Part shown: positions 1 to 5,413 of the stretch, one piece after another
Layout of the letters: the number at the start of each line of letters is the position of its first letter
How positions within the stretch are numbered: position 1 is the stretch's first letter
From: JBIOJM01 sp044450785
GTDB lineage: Bacteria > Planctomycetota > Planctomycetia > Isosphaerales > Isosphaeraceae
Assembly (NCBI GenBank): GCA_044450785.1
Contig: JBIOJM010000495.1
Coordinates: forward strand, 1-5,413
Length of the DNA: 5,413 bases
Direction: 5' to 3'
Made by a program: the position numbers and the translations under genes
The notes under the pieces: generated by a model
What the model was told of the DNA's origin: nothing
The model's input: only the letters and a program-made list of their open reading frames with translations
Database searches by the model: none

Positions 1-3000
1 GCCCTCTCGGTCCCGCGGCTCGCCCCCCGGCCCGCCCCCACGCCGCGAGCCGGCATTCGCTCCACGCTGCCGCTCCATGCCCGGCTTGACCATCGTCAGC
101 GAGACACGCTTCCGCTCCTGGTCAACCCCCATCACCCAGACGGTCACCACGTCGCCGACGCTCACCACGTCGTGCGGGCTCTTGACGTAACGATTGGCCA
201 GTTGGCTGATATGCACCAGGCCCGAATCCTTGAGACCGATGTCGACGAATGCGCCGAAGTCGACGACGTTCAGGACCGTCCCTTTCAGCTCCATGCCCGC
301 GCTCAGGTCCTCGATCTTCAGGACCCCCTTCTTGAAGATTGGCTTGGGGAGGTCCTCTCGGGGGTCGCGCTCGGGGCGGGCGAGGGCTTCGATGATGTCG
401 CGGAGGGTGAAGTCGCCGAGTCCCAGCTCGCGGGCCAGCGCGGCAAAATCGGGTTCGGCCAGCCTGGCGCGGAGCTCGGGCAGACGAACCTTGTCCCGGA
501 CGACGTCGGGCGTGAACCCGGCCTTTTCCAGGAGGCTGGTGACGATGGCGTAATTCTCGGGGTGGATCCAGGTTCGGTCGAGCGGGTCCTGGCCTTCGGG
601 GATCTTGAGAAAGCCCGCGGCCTGGGTGTAGGATGCAGGACCGATTCCCTCAACCTGCGTCAACTGGTCGCGGCCGGCGAAGGGACCGTGCTCCTTGCGG
701 TATTCGACGATCCGCCGGGCGGTCAAGTGGTTGAGGCCGGAAACGTGCCGCAGCAGGGAAACGCTCGCCGTGTTCAAGTCGACGCCGACAAAGTTCACGC
801 AACTGGAAATGACGGCTTCCAGCGTGTCCTTGAGCTGTTTCGGGTTGACATCGTGCTGGTAGAGCCCCACGCCGATATTTTGCGGCTCGATCTTGACCAG
901 CTCGGCCAGTGGGTCTTGGAGTCGGCGGCCGATCGAGATTCCGCTGCGCAGGGTCGCGTCGGAGTCGGGAAGCTCGTCGCGGCCGACCTGGCTGGTCGAG
1001 TAGACGCTCGCGCCGGCCTCGTTGACGACGACATAGGCGAGCTGAGCGAGTAAGGCGTCGGCCGGGTGGGGCTTGGGAGGCTCCTGGGGAGGCGAGGATG
1101 CATGTCTGTTTCGCGGGGGGCGGGACCGCGATGACTCCGGCCTGCCGTGGCCCGTCGATCTGGGCCCGCGGGCCAGTGGGGCGGCCGGGGGCACGCCAGC
1201 CGCTTGGGCTTGCCCCGGTGACGTCGCCGCGGCCGCTTCCACCGGTTGCGCGGACGGTCCCGGCACAAGCTCGGGCGACTCGGCAGTCGGACCGGGCTCG
1301 GCACCTGGCGACGAGTCGGCATGACCCTCCGCCGCGACCGGCTCATGGTGCGGCGTCGCCTCCGGTAGGGCGCCGGCTTCCGGCTCAGCCGGCCGCGTGC
1401 CCGGATCGTCGCCCTGCCCCTGACCACCGCCGTTCCGTAGAACGTTGGGACCCGTATCGGAAGGAGGGGATGCGCCTGAAGACGCCTCGATCTCGGCTTC
1501 AGGAGCAGGGGAGTCCGGCGCGCCTCCCGAAATCGGCGGCAGTGCCTCGAGCGGCGCCTCGGCCGTTGGTGAGTGGTGAGGCTCTGATGCCGAATGGGAT
1601 TCACTCAAAACTGTGCCGTCCTCGGGCGTCTCACCGGAGGAGACGGGTCCCTGCTCCAGAGAGTGTGGCCAGGGACTCTCGAGCGAGGACATGTCCGCGA
1701 GCGGGTGTTCCGGAAGAGCGACCGCGACAGAAGGCGGCGGCTCGGCCGGCGGGGGCGCTGGCTCAGCCGGCGGGGGCGCTGGCTCCGCGACGCCGGGCGA
1801 CGCGCCGTCGCCCTGGCTGAACTGAGTTCCCTCGGCGATGATCTCCGCGACCAGCTCCTCGGTCTCACGGCAGGCCGTGCCGTTGCCGATCGCGACGACC
1901 CCGATCTGGTGCTTGCCGACCAGGTCCTTGAGGAAAAGCTTGGCGTCAGACCGCCGATTCTGGGGCGGATGCGGGTAGATGACCCCCTGGTCGAGCAGAT
2001 CGCCGCCTCGGTCGAGCACCGCGACTTTGCACCCGGTCTTGAAGCCGGGGTCGATGGCCATCACGACCTGCTTGGGGATCGGCGGCTGCAAGAGCAGGCT
2101 ACGGAGGTTCTTGGCGAAGACCTCGACGGCGTGTCGCTCCGCCGCCTCCGTCAAATCACGACGCACCTCGCGCTCCATGCTGGGGAGGATCAGGCGATCC
2201 ACGGAGTCGACCGCCGCGGAACGGAACAGCTCGACGTGAGGGTGGCCTTCCAGGGGTAGCTGGCCGAAGAGCGCGGCTTCAACCTCTGGCCGAGGCACAT
2301 CGAGCCGGACCTTGAGCGGACCTTCCTTGTCTCCACGGTTGATGGCCAATACCCGATGGGGCGGGATCTGAGCGACCGGCTCGGAGTATTCAAAATAGTC
2401 GCGATACTCGAGGCCTTGCCCTTCGGGGATCTCGGCCTTGGCGGTCACGATCCTGCCGGTCTTCCAGACGACCTTGCGCACCGCGTCGCGCACCGTGGCC
2501 ATCTCGCTGATGGCTTCGGCGAGGATGTGTTCGACGCCTTCCAAGACCTTCTCGATCGATTCGACCCCCTTCTCGGCGCTCACGAATTCCTGGGCCGCCG
2601 CGGCCAGATCGGTGAGCGTCTCGTCACGGGTCCAGACCCGGAAGGCGAGCGGTTCCAACCCGCGGTCGCGTGCGTCCGAGGCCTTGGTGCGTTTCTTGGG
2701 TTTGAACGGCAGGTAGAGATCCTCGAGCCTCTTGAGGTTCTCGGCCGCGCGAATCGCGGTCGCCAGGTCGGGGACGAGCTTTCCCTGGGCTTCGATCGCC
2801 TTGAGGATCGTCTCCTTCCGGTCGGCCAGCTCGCGGAGCCGTCGCACGCGGAGCTGAATCTCGCCGATCACCACCTCATTGAGGTTGCCGGTCTGTTCTT
2901 TCCGGTAGCGCGTGATGAAGGGAACGGTGTTCCCCTCGTCGAGGAGCTGAACGACGCTCTCGACTTGCAAGCGCCGAATTTGCAGATCCTGCGCAATTCG

Positions 3001-3030
3001 ACCCAGGTCGACCTGAATCGGGTTGTCCAT
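1..3030 (-). CDS. tex: Tex family RNA-binding transcription accessory protein, 3' end cut by window edge
   Basis: Tex is a cytoplasmic RNA-binding protein related to the core of eukaryotic Spt6 and acts in transcription. The frame is open for 1010 codons with no stop. Visible parts: N-terminal helical region with DEGNTVPFITRYRKE (31-45) and LEDLYLPFKPKKRTKA (102-117); YqgF/RNase H-like domain from about 321, with AIDPG (D327) and AIGNGTACRETEELV (380-394), resuming with VVVNEAGASVYSTS near 667, then RRLQDPLAELVKI and IGVGLYQHDV (719-728); helix-hairpin-helix region about 745-812; S1 domain about 910-981 (GAFVDIG, GLVHISQL); then an Arg/Gly-rich tail running off the edge. The ATG at 3030 fits the family N-terminus; an in-frame stop lies upstream at 3094-3096. 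No clear Shine-Dalgarno is present. Usual Tex length is about 720-790 residues; this one exceeds 1010 because of an insertion at about 401-657. Family assignment is secure; nuclease activity of the YqgF domain is not implied. Confidence 0.96.
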   Translation of the reverse strand, partial: MDNPIQVDLGRIAQDLQIRRLQVESVVQLLDEGNTVPFITRYRKEQTGNLNEVVIGEIQLRVRRLRELADRKETILKAIEAQGKLVPDLATAIRAAENLKRLEDLYLPFKPKKRTKASDARDRGLEPLAFRVWTRDETLTDLAAAAQEFVSAEKGVESIEKVLEGVEHILAEAISEMATVRDAVRKVVWKTGRIVTAKAEIPEGQGLEYRDYFEYSEPVAQIPPHRVLAINRGDKEGPLKVRLDVPRPEVEAALFGQLPLEGHPHVELFRSAAVDSVDRLILPSMEREVRRDLTEAAERHAVEVFAKNLRSLLLQPPIPKQVVMAIDPGFKTGCKVAVLDRGGDLLDQGVIYPHPPQNRRSDAKLFLKDLVGKHQIGVVAIGNGTACRETEELVAEIIAEGTQFSQGDGASPGVAEPAPPPAEPAPPPAEPPPSVAVALPEHPLADMSSLESPWPHSLEQGPVSSGETPEDGTVLSESHSASEPHHSPTAEAPLEALPPISGGAPDSPAPEAEIEASSGASPPSDTGPNVLRNGGGQGQGDDPGTRPAEPEAGALPEATPHHEPVAAEGHADSSPGAEPGPTAESPELVPGPSAQPVEAAAATSPGQAQAAGVPPAAPLARGPRSTGHGRPESSRSRPPRNRHASSPPQEPPKPHPADALLAQLAYVVVNEAGASVYSTSQVGRDELPDSDATLRSGISIGRRLQDPLAELVKIEPQNIGVGLYQHDVNPKQLKDTLEAVISSCVNFVGVDLNTASVSLLRHVSGLNHLTARRIVEYRKEHGPFAGRDQLTQVEGIGPASYTQAAGFLKIPEGQDPLDRTWIHPENYAIVTSLLEKAGFTPDVVRDKVRLPELRARLAEPDFAALARELGLGDFTLRDIIEALARPERDPREDLPKPIFKKGVLKIEDLSAGMELKGTVLNVVDFGAFVDIGLKDSGLVHISQLANRYVKSPHDVVSVGDVVTVWVMGVDQERKRVSLTMVKPGMERQRGANAGSRRGGGPGGEPRDREG
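1060..1830 (-). other. Low-complexity disordered insertion inside the Tex YqgF domain (residues ~401-657)
   Basis: This stretch of about 257 codons is in frame with tex. It separates the helix after AIGNGTACRETEELVAEIIAE from the strand VVVNEAGASVYS, which in ordinary Tex proteins are joined by a linker of some 15-20 residues. The insert is dominated by Pro, Ala, Gly, Ser and Glu, with almost no aromatic residues and no recognisable fold. Residues 401-620 have many Glu/Asp, only two Arg and no Lys. Residues 621-642 switch to a basic patch with seven Arg in 22 residues. I infer a disordered loop looping out of the RNase H-like fold. The boundaries are good to a few residues because both flanks match the conserved Tex core. 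Confidence 0.85.
1739..1785 (-). repeat. 21-bp tandem repeat, two copies plus a 5-bp partial, in the Tex insertion
   Basis: Two adjacent 21-bp units (1739-1759 and 1760-1780) differ at one base (G1744 versus A1765), and the first five bases start a third copy at 1781. On the minus strand they encode a repeated seven-residue Glu-Pro-Ala-Pro-Pro-Pro-Ala unit at the N-terminal end of the insertion. The unit is a whole number of codons, so gain or loss of copies keeps tex in frame. Confidence 0.9.
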
Positions 3031-3114
3031 GGAGATTCTACTCGGCACCAGGTGAGGCAAGAGCCGCGACGATGTGTCTGACCGGTCGGAGAATTACCAG
3101 AAACCCTCACCGCA

Positions 3115-3133
3115 ACCGCCAGTCGCTGGCGGT
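3115..3133 (-). promoter_or_regulatory. Perfect 8-bp hairpin with 3-nt loop in the tex leader
   Basis: ACCGCCAG and CTGGCGGT form a perfect GC-rich inverted repeat around a 3-nt loop. It lies about 85 bases upstream of the tex start and about 40 bases downstream of the predicted transcription start. No T-run follows on either strand, so it is not a standard intrinsic terminator. It could stabilise or regulate the tex leader RNA, but no known riboswitch or leader motif is recognised. The structure is plain in the sequence; a role is inference. Confidence 0.5.
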
Positions 3134-3180
3134 CCAAAGATGAGCGCACGGAGACACTTACCGATTAAACAAGTTCGGTC

Positions 3181-3209
3181 ACTTTAGAGAATCGATCGAG
3201 CCTTGTCAA
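3181..3209 (-). promoter_or_regulatory. Predicted sigma70-type promoter of tex
   Basis: Reading the minus strand, a consensus -35 TTGACA (3209-3204) is followed after exactly 17 bases by TAAAGT (3186-3181), a 4/6 match to the -10 consensus. Initiation would fall near the A residues at 3175-3174, giving a leader of about 145 nt before the tex ATG. The promoter lies between the end of the kinase remnant (3289) and tex, so tex probably has its own transcription unit. No activator or operator site is obvious. Confidence 0.65.
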
Positions 3210-3288
3210 GCATAGTGGGACCGCGTCCCTCGACCGTTGCAGGCTTTGCATCACGACGTAAGTCACGGCACTTTAGCCAGGGCGGCCA

Positions 3289-4511
3289 TCAGCGGGCAAA
3301 CGGGTCGGCCGGGAAGACGATGTCGCGGAGCGGCCCTTCGGTCTGCGGTCGCAGGACCTGGAATTCCAACCAATCGGTCAGCATGACGGCGTCGTTGACA
3401 TGGGCGCTGGGGTTACGATCGAACACGGCCCTGACCCGTTCAGGCACAGCAGCGACGTGCGCTCGCGATCGGAGGCGACATGCGTCAGCGCATAGATAGA
3501 CGAGCTCGGCCGGCCGGCATATTGCCCGAGGTGGATATAACGGTCCTCGTTCACATAGGCCGGTTTCCAGCTTCGGCCGAGATCGCCAGCGCCTCGGCGC
3601 GGCGCCCTAGCTGCCGGTAGTAGGCGGCAGCCAGGCCGTAGCTGGTCCCAAGGTCCAAGGCGAATTCCAGGTCGTTGGGCCGGCGGGCCAGCCCGGCGCG
3701 GCCGTAATCGATCGAGTGCTTGACGGGCTCGAGCGTCTCTTCCCGGTGTCCGCTGACCCAGAGCTGAATTCCCAGGTTGAGGAACGATTCGCTCAGGCCG
3801 TGCAACAGATCGGGGTCATCGGGGATCTCGCCGGCCAGTTTCAGCCGTAGCTCCAGCGAGCGCCGATACGCGTCGAGCTGTTCGGCGCCGGAATCGACGG
3901 TGAGCGCCACGCCATTGAACGACCGTGACAGGGCCATCCGGAACCGCGGAAGGGCGGGGTGCTCGGCCGCGAGCCGCTCGCGGATCGCGATCGCTGGCGG
4001 CGATGCGCGCGGCCTCGGCGATATTGCGGAACCTGGCCGCGGCGACGATCGAGCCGACGGTCGTCGCCACCAGCAACAGGGCGACCAGACCGACCGCGGT
4101 CGCCAGCGCCGGGTTTCGCCGGCCCCAGCGATAGAGCCGCTCGGTTGTCGAGACCCGCCGCGCCAGGATGCTCGCGTCGGAATGAGTGGCGGAAGCCGGG
4201 ACAAGCGGTGCCGACGCGGAGCTCCAGGCCTCCGTGGCGCTCGCACCCGCCGGGGAGGCGGAGGCGCCTGCGCCGATCGCGAACCGGCCCGTGACGAGCG
4301 ACTGGGCGATGTCTGCCGCCACCCGCCCTTTCTCCGGGTATTCAGGCGTCGTCGTGTGGAACGACTTCGTCGCGCGCGCATCGCGCAGCTTCTTCAGCTC
4401 GTCCAAGACCGCGTCCAAGCCCTGGCCCTGAATGAACTGCATCACGTAAAAATGCGTTCCCTCATGCTCGCCGACGCCGAAGATCGGGACGATGTTCGTA
4501 TTCTTCGGGTG
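3289..4511 (-). pseudogene. Remnant of a membrane-anchored Ser/Thr protein kinase with TPR-like C-terminal region
   Basis: An intact relative would be a transmembrane Hanks-type kinase of the planctomycete type. What remains, in order: HPKNTNIVPIFGVGEHEG and FYVMQFIQGQGLDAVLDEL (beta4, beta5, hinge; about 4511-4385); a Ser/Ala-rich linker; ARRVSTTERLYRWGRRNPAL leading into one hydrophobic membrane helix (about 4112-4035); after a frame change near 3990, a TPR-like helical stretch (3991-3551) with RRSLELRLKLAGEIPDDPDL, GLSESFLNLGIQLW and ARRPNDLEFALDLGTSYGLA; and after another frame change, a tail (about 3501-3289) ending DWLEFQVLRPQTEG and FPADPFAR before TGA. The Gly-rich loop, catalytic Lys, HRD loop and DFG motif are absent, so it cannot be an active kinase. 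Internal deletions (one near 4165-4205) plus at least two frame changes mark decay. Family recognition is from memory of planctomycete kinases. Confidence 0.85.
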
Positions 4512-4529
4512 TCACCGGCTCGCCTCGCC

Positions 4530-4879
4530 GGATCCGTGCCCAGCAGGTGGGCGGCCAGGGAGATTGACGTGGCCTCCGGCAGCGCGCCTCGGTACAGCGA
4601 AATGTCGCCCCGCACGTCGGGACCGAGCCGCTGCTGGTGAATACGCAACAAGACCTCACCGACAATCTGGCGAAGCCGGAGGAAAGAGCCGGCCGAGGTC
4701 CCGGCCGGCTCGCTGCCGCGGCGTTCGACCTCTTCGCGGGCCATCTTGAGCACGCCCGAGGAATCGACGATCCCGGTGAGCCGGCGGTCGAGACGGAGCC
4801 GCACCGTCCGCCGGAGGCGCTCCTTGTGGCGGTTGAACAGGGCCGACACGTCGGACTGTCCGCCGGTGGCGTCGGACAT
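4530..4879 (-). pseudogene. Truncated ECF-type RNA polymerase sigma factor (N-terminal half only)
   Basis: From the ATG at 4879 the frame reads LFNRHKERLRRTVRLRLDRR (residues 14-33), then the RLRQIVGEVLLRIHQQRLG region, then SLYRGALPEATSISLAAHLL. This matches the sigma-2 half of the ECF sigma factors that are abundant in planctomycetes. Such proteins direct RNA polymerase to alternative promoters. The match stops at about residue 117; the frame then continues for 28 unrelated residues (SSRSSASASMRERIFT-type) to a stop at 4442, out of frame over the kinase remnant. The sigma-4 half that would recognise the -35 element is missing, so function is unlikely. Families of this kind often sit directly before a Ser/Thr kinase gene, which supports reading this and the kinase remnant as one former operon joined by a deletion. 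No good Shine-Dalgarno precedes the ATG. Confidence 0.8.
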
Positions 4880-4946
4880 GGGGATACCCGTCTACTGAAT
4901 CCAGGAGTTCGCGACTGGATCCATCCTAACGCGGCAGAGCCGCAAC

Positions 4947-4962
4947 GGTCAGTGGTCAGTGG
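4947..4962. repeat. GGTCAGT tandem repeat, 2.3 copies
   Basis: Two adjacent GGTCAGT heptamers followed by GG lie about 70 bases upstream of the sigma remnant start. The function is unknown; it may be a simple replication slippage product. Confidence 0.6.
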
Positions 4963-5133
4963 AACGATCGAGGGACGGCGCCCCCTCCCACAGAGAGGCC
5001 GGTACGAGACGCGCCCTCGTCTAACGGGTATGAGGGAAACACCGAGGACGTATGACGCACACGAGTGTGTTGGGGGAAAACCGCTCCCGAGTGTCACCTC
5101 CTTACGGGAACTGGAGTTACGTCTAACAGGATT

Positions 5134-5163
5134 TTGCGTCGCCCGAACGTATCCGCGACGCAA
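5134..5163. repeat. Perfect 9-bp inverted repeat, 12-nt loop, before the PIN remnant
   Basis: TTGCGTCGC (5134-5142) and GCGACGCAA (5155-5163) are perfect inverted copies around a 12-nt spacer. On the plus strand no T-run follows; on the minus strand a short run of four A/T pairs follows the stem, too little for a confident intrinsic terminator. It may be an operator-like dyad for the downstream PIN locus or a transcription end for something lost. The dyad itself is certain; its role is not. Confidence 0.55.
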
Positions 5164-5191
5164 TGTCCTATCAGATTGTTACTTAACGCGT

Positions 5192-5386
5192 GACCGCACG
5201 GCCCTGGAAATGGCGACGAACTTGCCCGGTTCCGACTTCGAGGGCAATCTGCATATCGCCTGCGCCGTGGAAGCCCGCCTCGACGCGATCGTCACCCGCA
5301 ACCCCAAGGACTTCGCCGGTTCGTCGGTCCCGGTCCTGACCCCTGCCGAGCTCCTGCCCCTACTCCGGAAAGCGACCGATGCCTGA
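5192..5386 (+). pseudogene. C-terminal half of a PIN-domain (VapC-like) protein
   Basis: The last 64 codons before the TGA at 5384-5386 match the end of PIN-domain proteins: a DRTALEMA start, LPGSDFEGNLHIACAVEA carrying the C-terminal acidic cluster, the strand LDAIVTRNPKDF, and the closing VPVLTPAELLPLL. PIN proteins of this sort are metal-dependent ribonucleases, usually the toxin of a type II toxin-antitoxin pair. An intact one would have about 130-140 residues and begin with a strand carrying the first catalytic Asp. Here the upstream frame stays open but its residues do not resemble a PIN N-terminus, and no antitoxin gene is seen. An in-frame ATG at 5210 would give 58 residues. A truncated, inactive remnant is the best reading; a very divergent N-terminus is the alternative. 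Confidence 0.75.
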
Positions 5387-5413
5387 GCCCGATCACCCCC
5401 GCCTCTTCGAAGC
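5379..5413 (+). CDS. Possible start of a following gene, cut by the right edge
   Basis: An ATG at 5379 overlaps the stop of the PIN remnant by 8 bases and opens a frame reading MPEPDHPRLFE to the edge. Stop-start overlaps of this kind are common in bacterial operons and suggest a translationally coupled downstream gene. Only 11 full codons are visible, there is no strong Shine-Dalgarno, and no family can be named. Confidence 0.35.
   Translation, partial: MPEPDHPRLFE

Larger units (their letters stand above)
4880..5191. other. Gene-free stretch between the sigma remnant and the PIN remnant
   Basis: All frames on both strands were read and none shows a recognisable protein; in particular no N-terminal PIN half and no antitoxin. 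Base composition from about 5020 onward is less GC-rich than in tex. The stretch holds a GCGGC-AGA-GCCGC hairpin (4931-4943), a heptamer tandem repeat (4947-4962), two copies of CGTCTAAC followed by GGG or AGG (5018-5028 and 5120-5130), CACAC-GA-GTGTG around 5055, and a 9-bp inverted repeat (5134-5163). It could contain promoters for the two divergent remnants, but no convincing promoter pair was found. Confidence 0.6.

Noticed and set aside
795..1604. Minus-strand 269-codon frame rich in Arg/Pro overlapping the tex insertion
   Set aside because: It is a shifted-frame shadow of tex with typical GC-driven Arg/Pro/Ser composition, while the tex frame itself is open on both sides with conserved flanks.
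1060..1830. Tex insertion as an intein or mobile element
   Set aside because: No splicing motifs, no endonuclease domain, no terminal repeats; it is simple low-complexity coding sequence.
172..3081. Long plus-strand open frames opposite tex (172-1053, 1098-1820, 1594-2259, 2356-3081)
   Set aside because: Three of the four are exactly codon-aligned to the tex frame, the translations show no family motifs, and high GC at third codon positions leaves antisense frames open. The tex reading is unambiguous.
2868..3149. GTG-started upstream frame overlapping the tex start, possible leader peptide
   Set aside because: It runs out of frame deep into tex, has shadow-like composition and no Shine-Dalgarno.
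3216..3230. GGGAC-CGC-GTCCC hairpin as a terminator of the kinase remnant
   Set aside because: Only 5 bp of stem and no T-run on either strand.
3203..3499. Plus-strand 98-codon frame
   Set aside because: It is antisense to the conserved kinase tail, which is the better explanation of this stretch, and has no recognisable motif.
3777..4640. Plus-strand 287-codon frame over the kinase remnant
   Set aside because: Arg/Ala-rich shadow of the minus-strand kinase and sigma remnants, with no domain features.
4462..5163. Minus-strand 233-codon frame ending EEYEHRPDLRRRRA
   Set aside because: It overlaps the sigma and kinase remnants out of frame; its end is the shifted reading of NTNIVPIFGVGE.

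Overview
The window looks like a GC-rich planctomycete chromosome, most likely from the Isosphaeraceae or a relative. This rests on two remnants: an ECF sigma factor with the motif SLYRGALPEATSISLAAHLLG, and a Ser/Thr kinase with a membrane anchor, a TPR-like region and a C-terminus ending FPADPFAR. I recall both as typical of that group and usually neighbours; no database search was possible.

Left part (1-3030, minus strand): one long gene for the transcription accessory protein Tex (N-terminal helical region, YqgF/RNase H-like domain, helix-hairpin-helix, S1). It is cut by the left edge just after the S1 domain. It carries an in-frame disordered insertion of about 257 residues inside the YqgF domain. 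A good sigma70-type promoter lies upstream (3181-3209), giving a leader of about 145 nt that contains a strong small hairpin.

Middle part (3289-4879, minus strand): a decayed sigma factor/kinase locus. The front half of an ECF sigma factor runs, after a deletion and a frame change, into a kinase that lacks both its ATP-binding N-lobe and its catalytic loop. It keeps the hinge, a linker, one transmembrane helix, a TPR-like region and the C-terminal tail, spread over three frames.

Right part (4880-5413): about 310 bases without a recognisable gene, holding an inverted repeat and short direct repeats. Next, on the plus strand, comes the C-terminal half of a PIN-domain (VapC-like) protein, and possibly the first codons of another gene overlapping its stop codon.

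Only tex is clearly a functional gene. The rest reads as a region where regulatory and toxin genes are being lost. I see no RNA genes, CRISPR array or insertion sequence. The many long plus-strand frames opposite tex are high-GC shadows.
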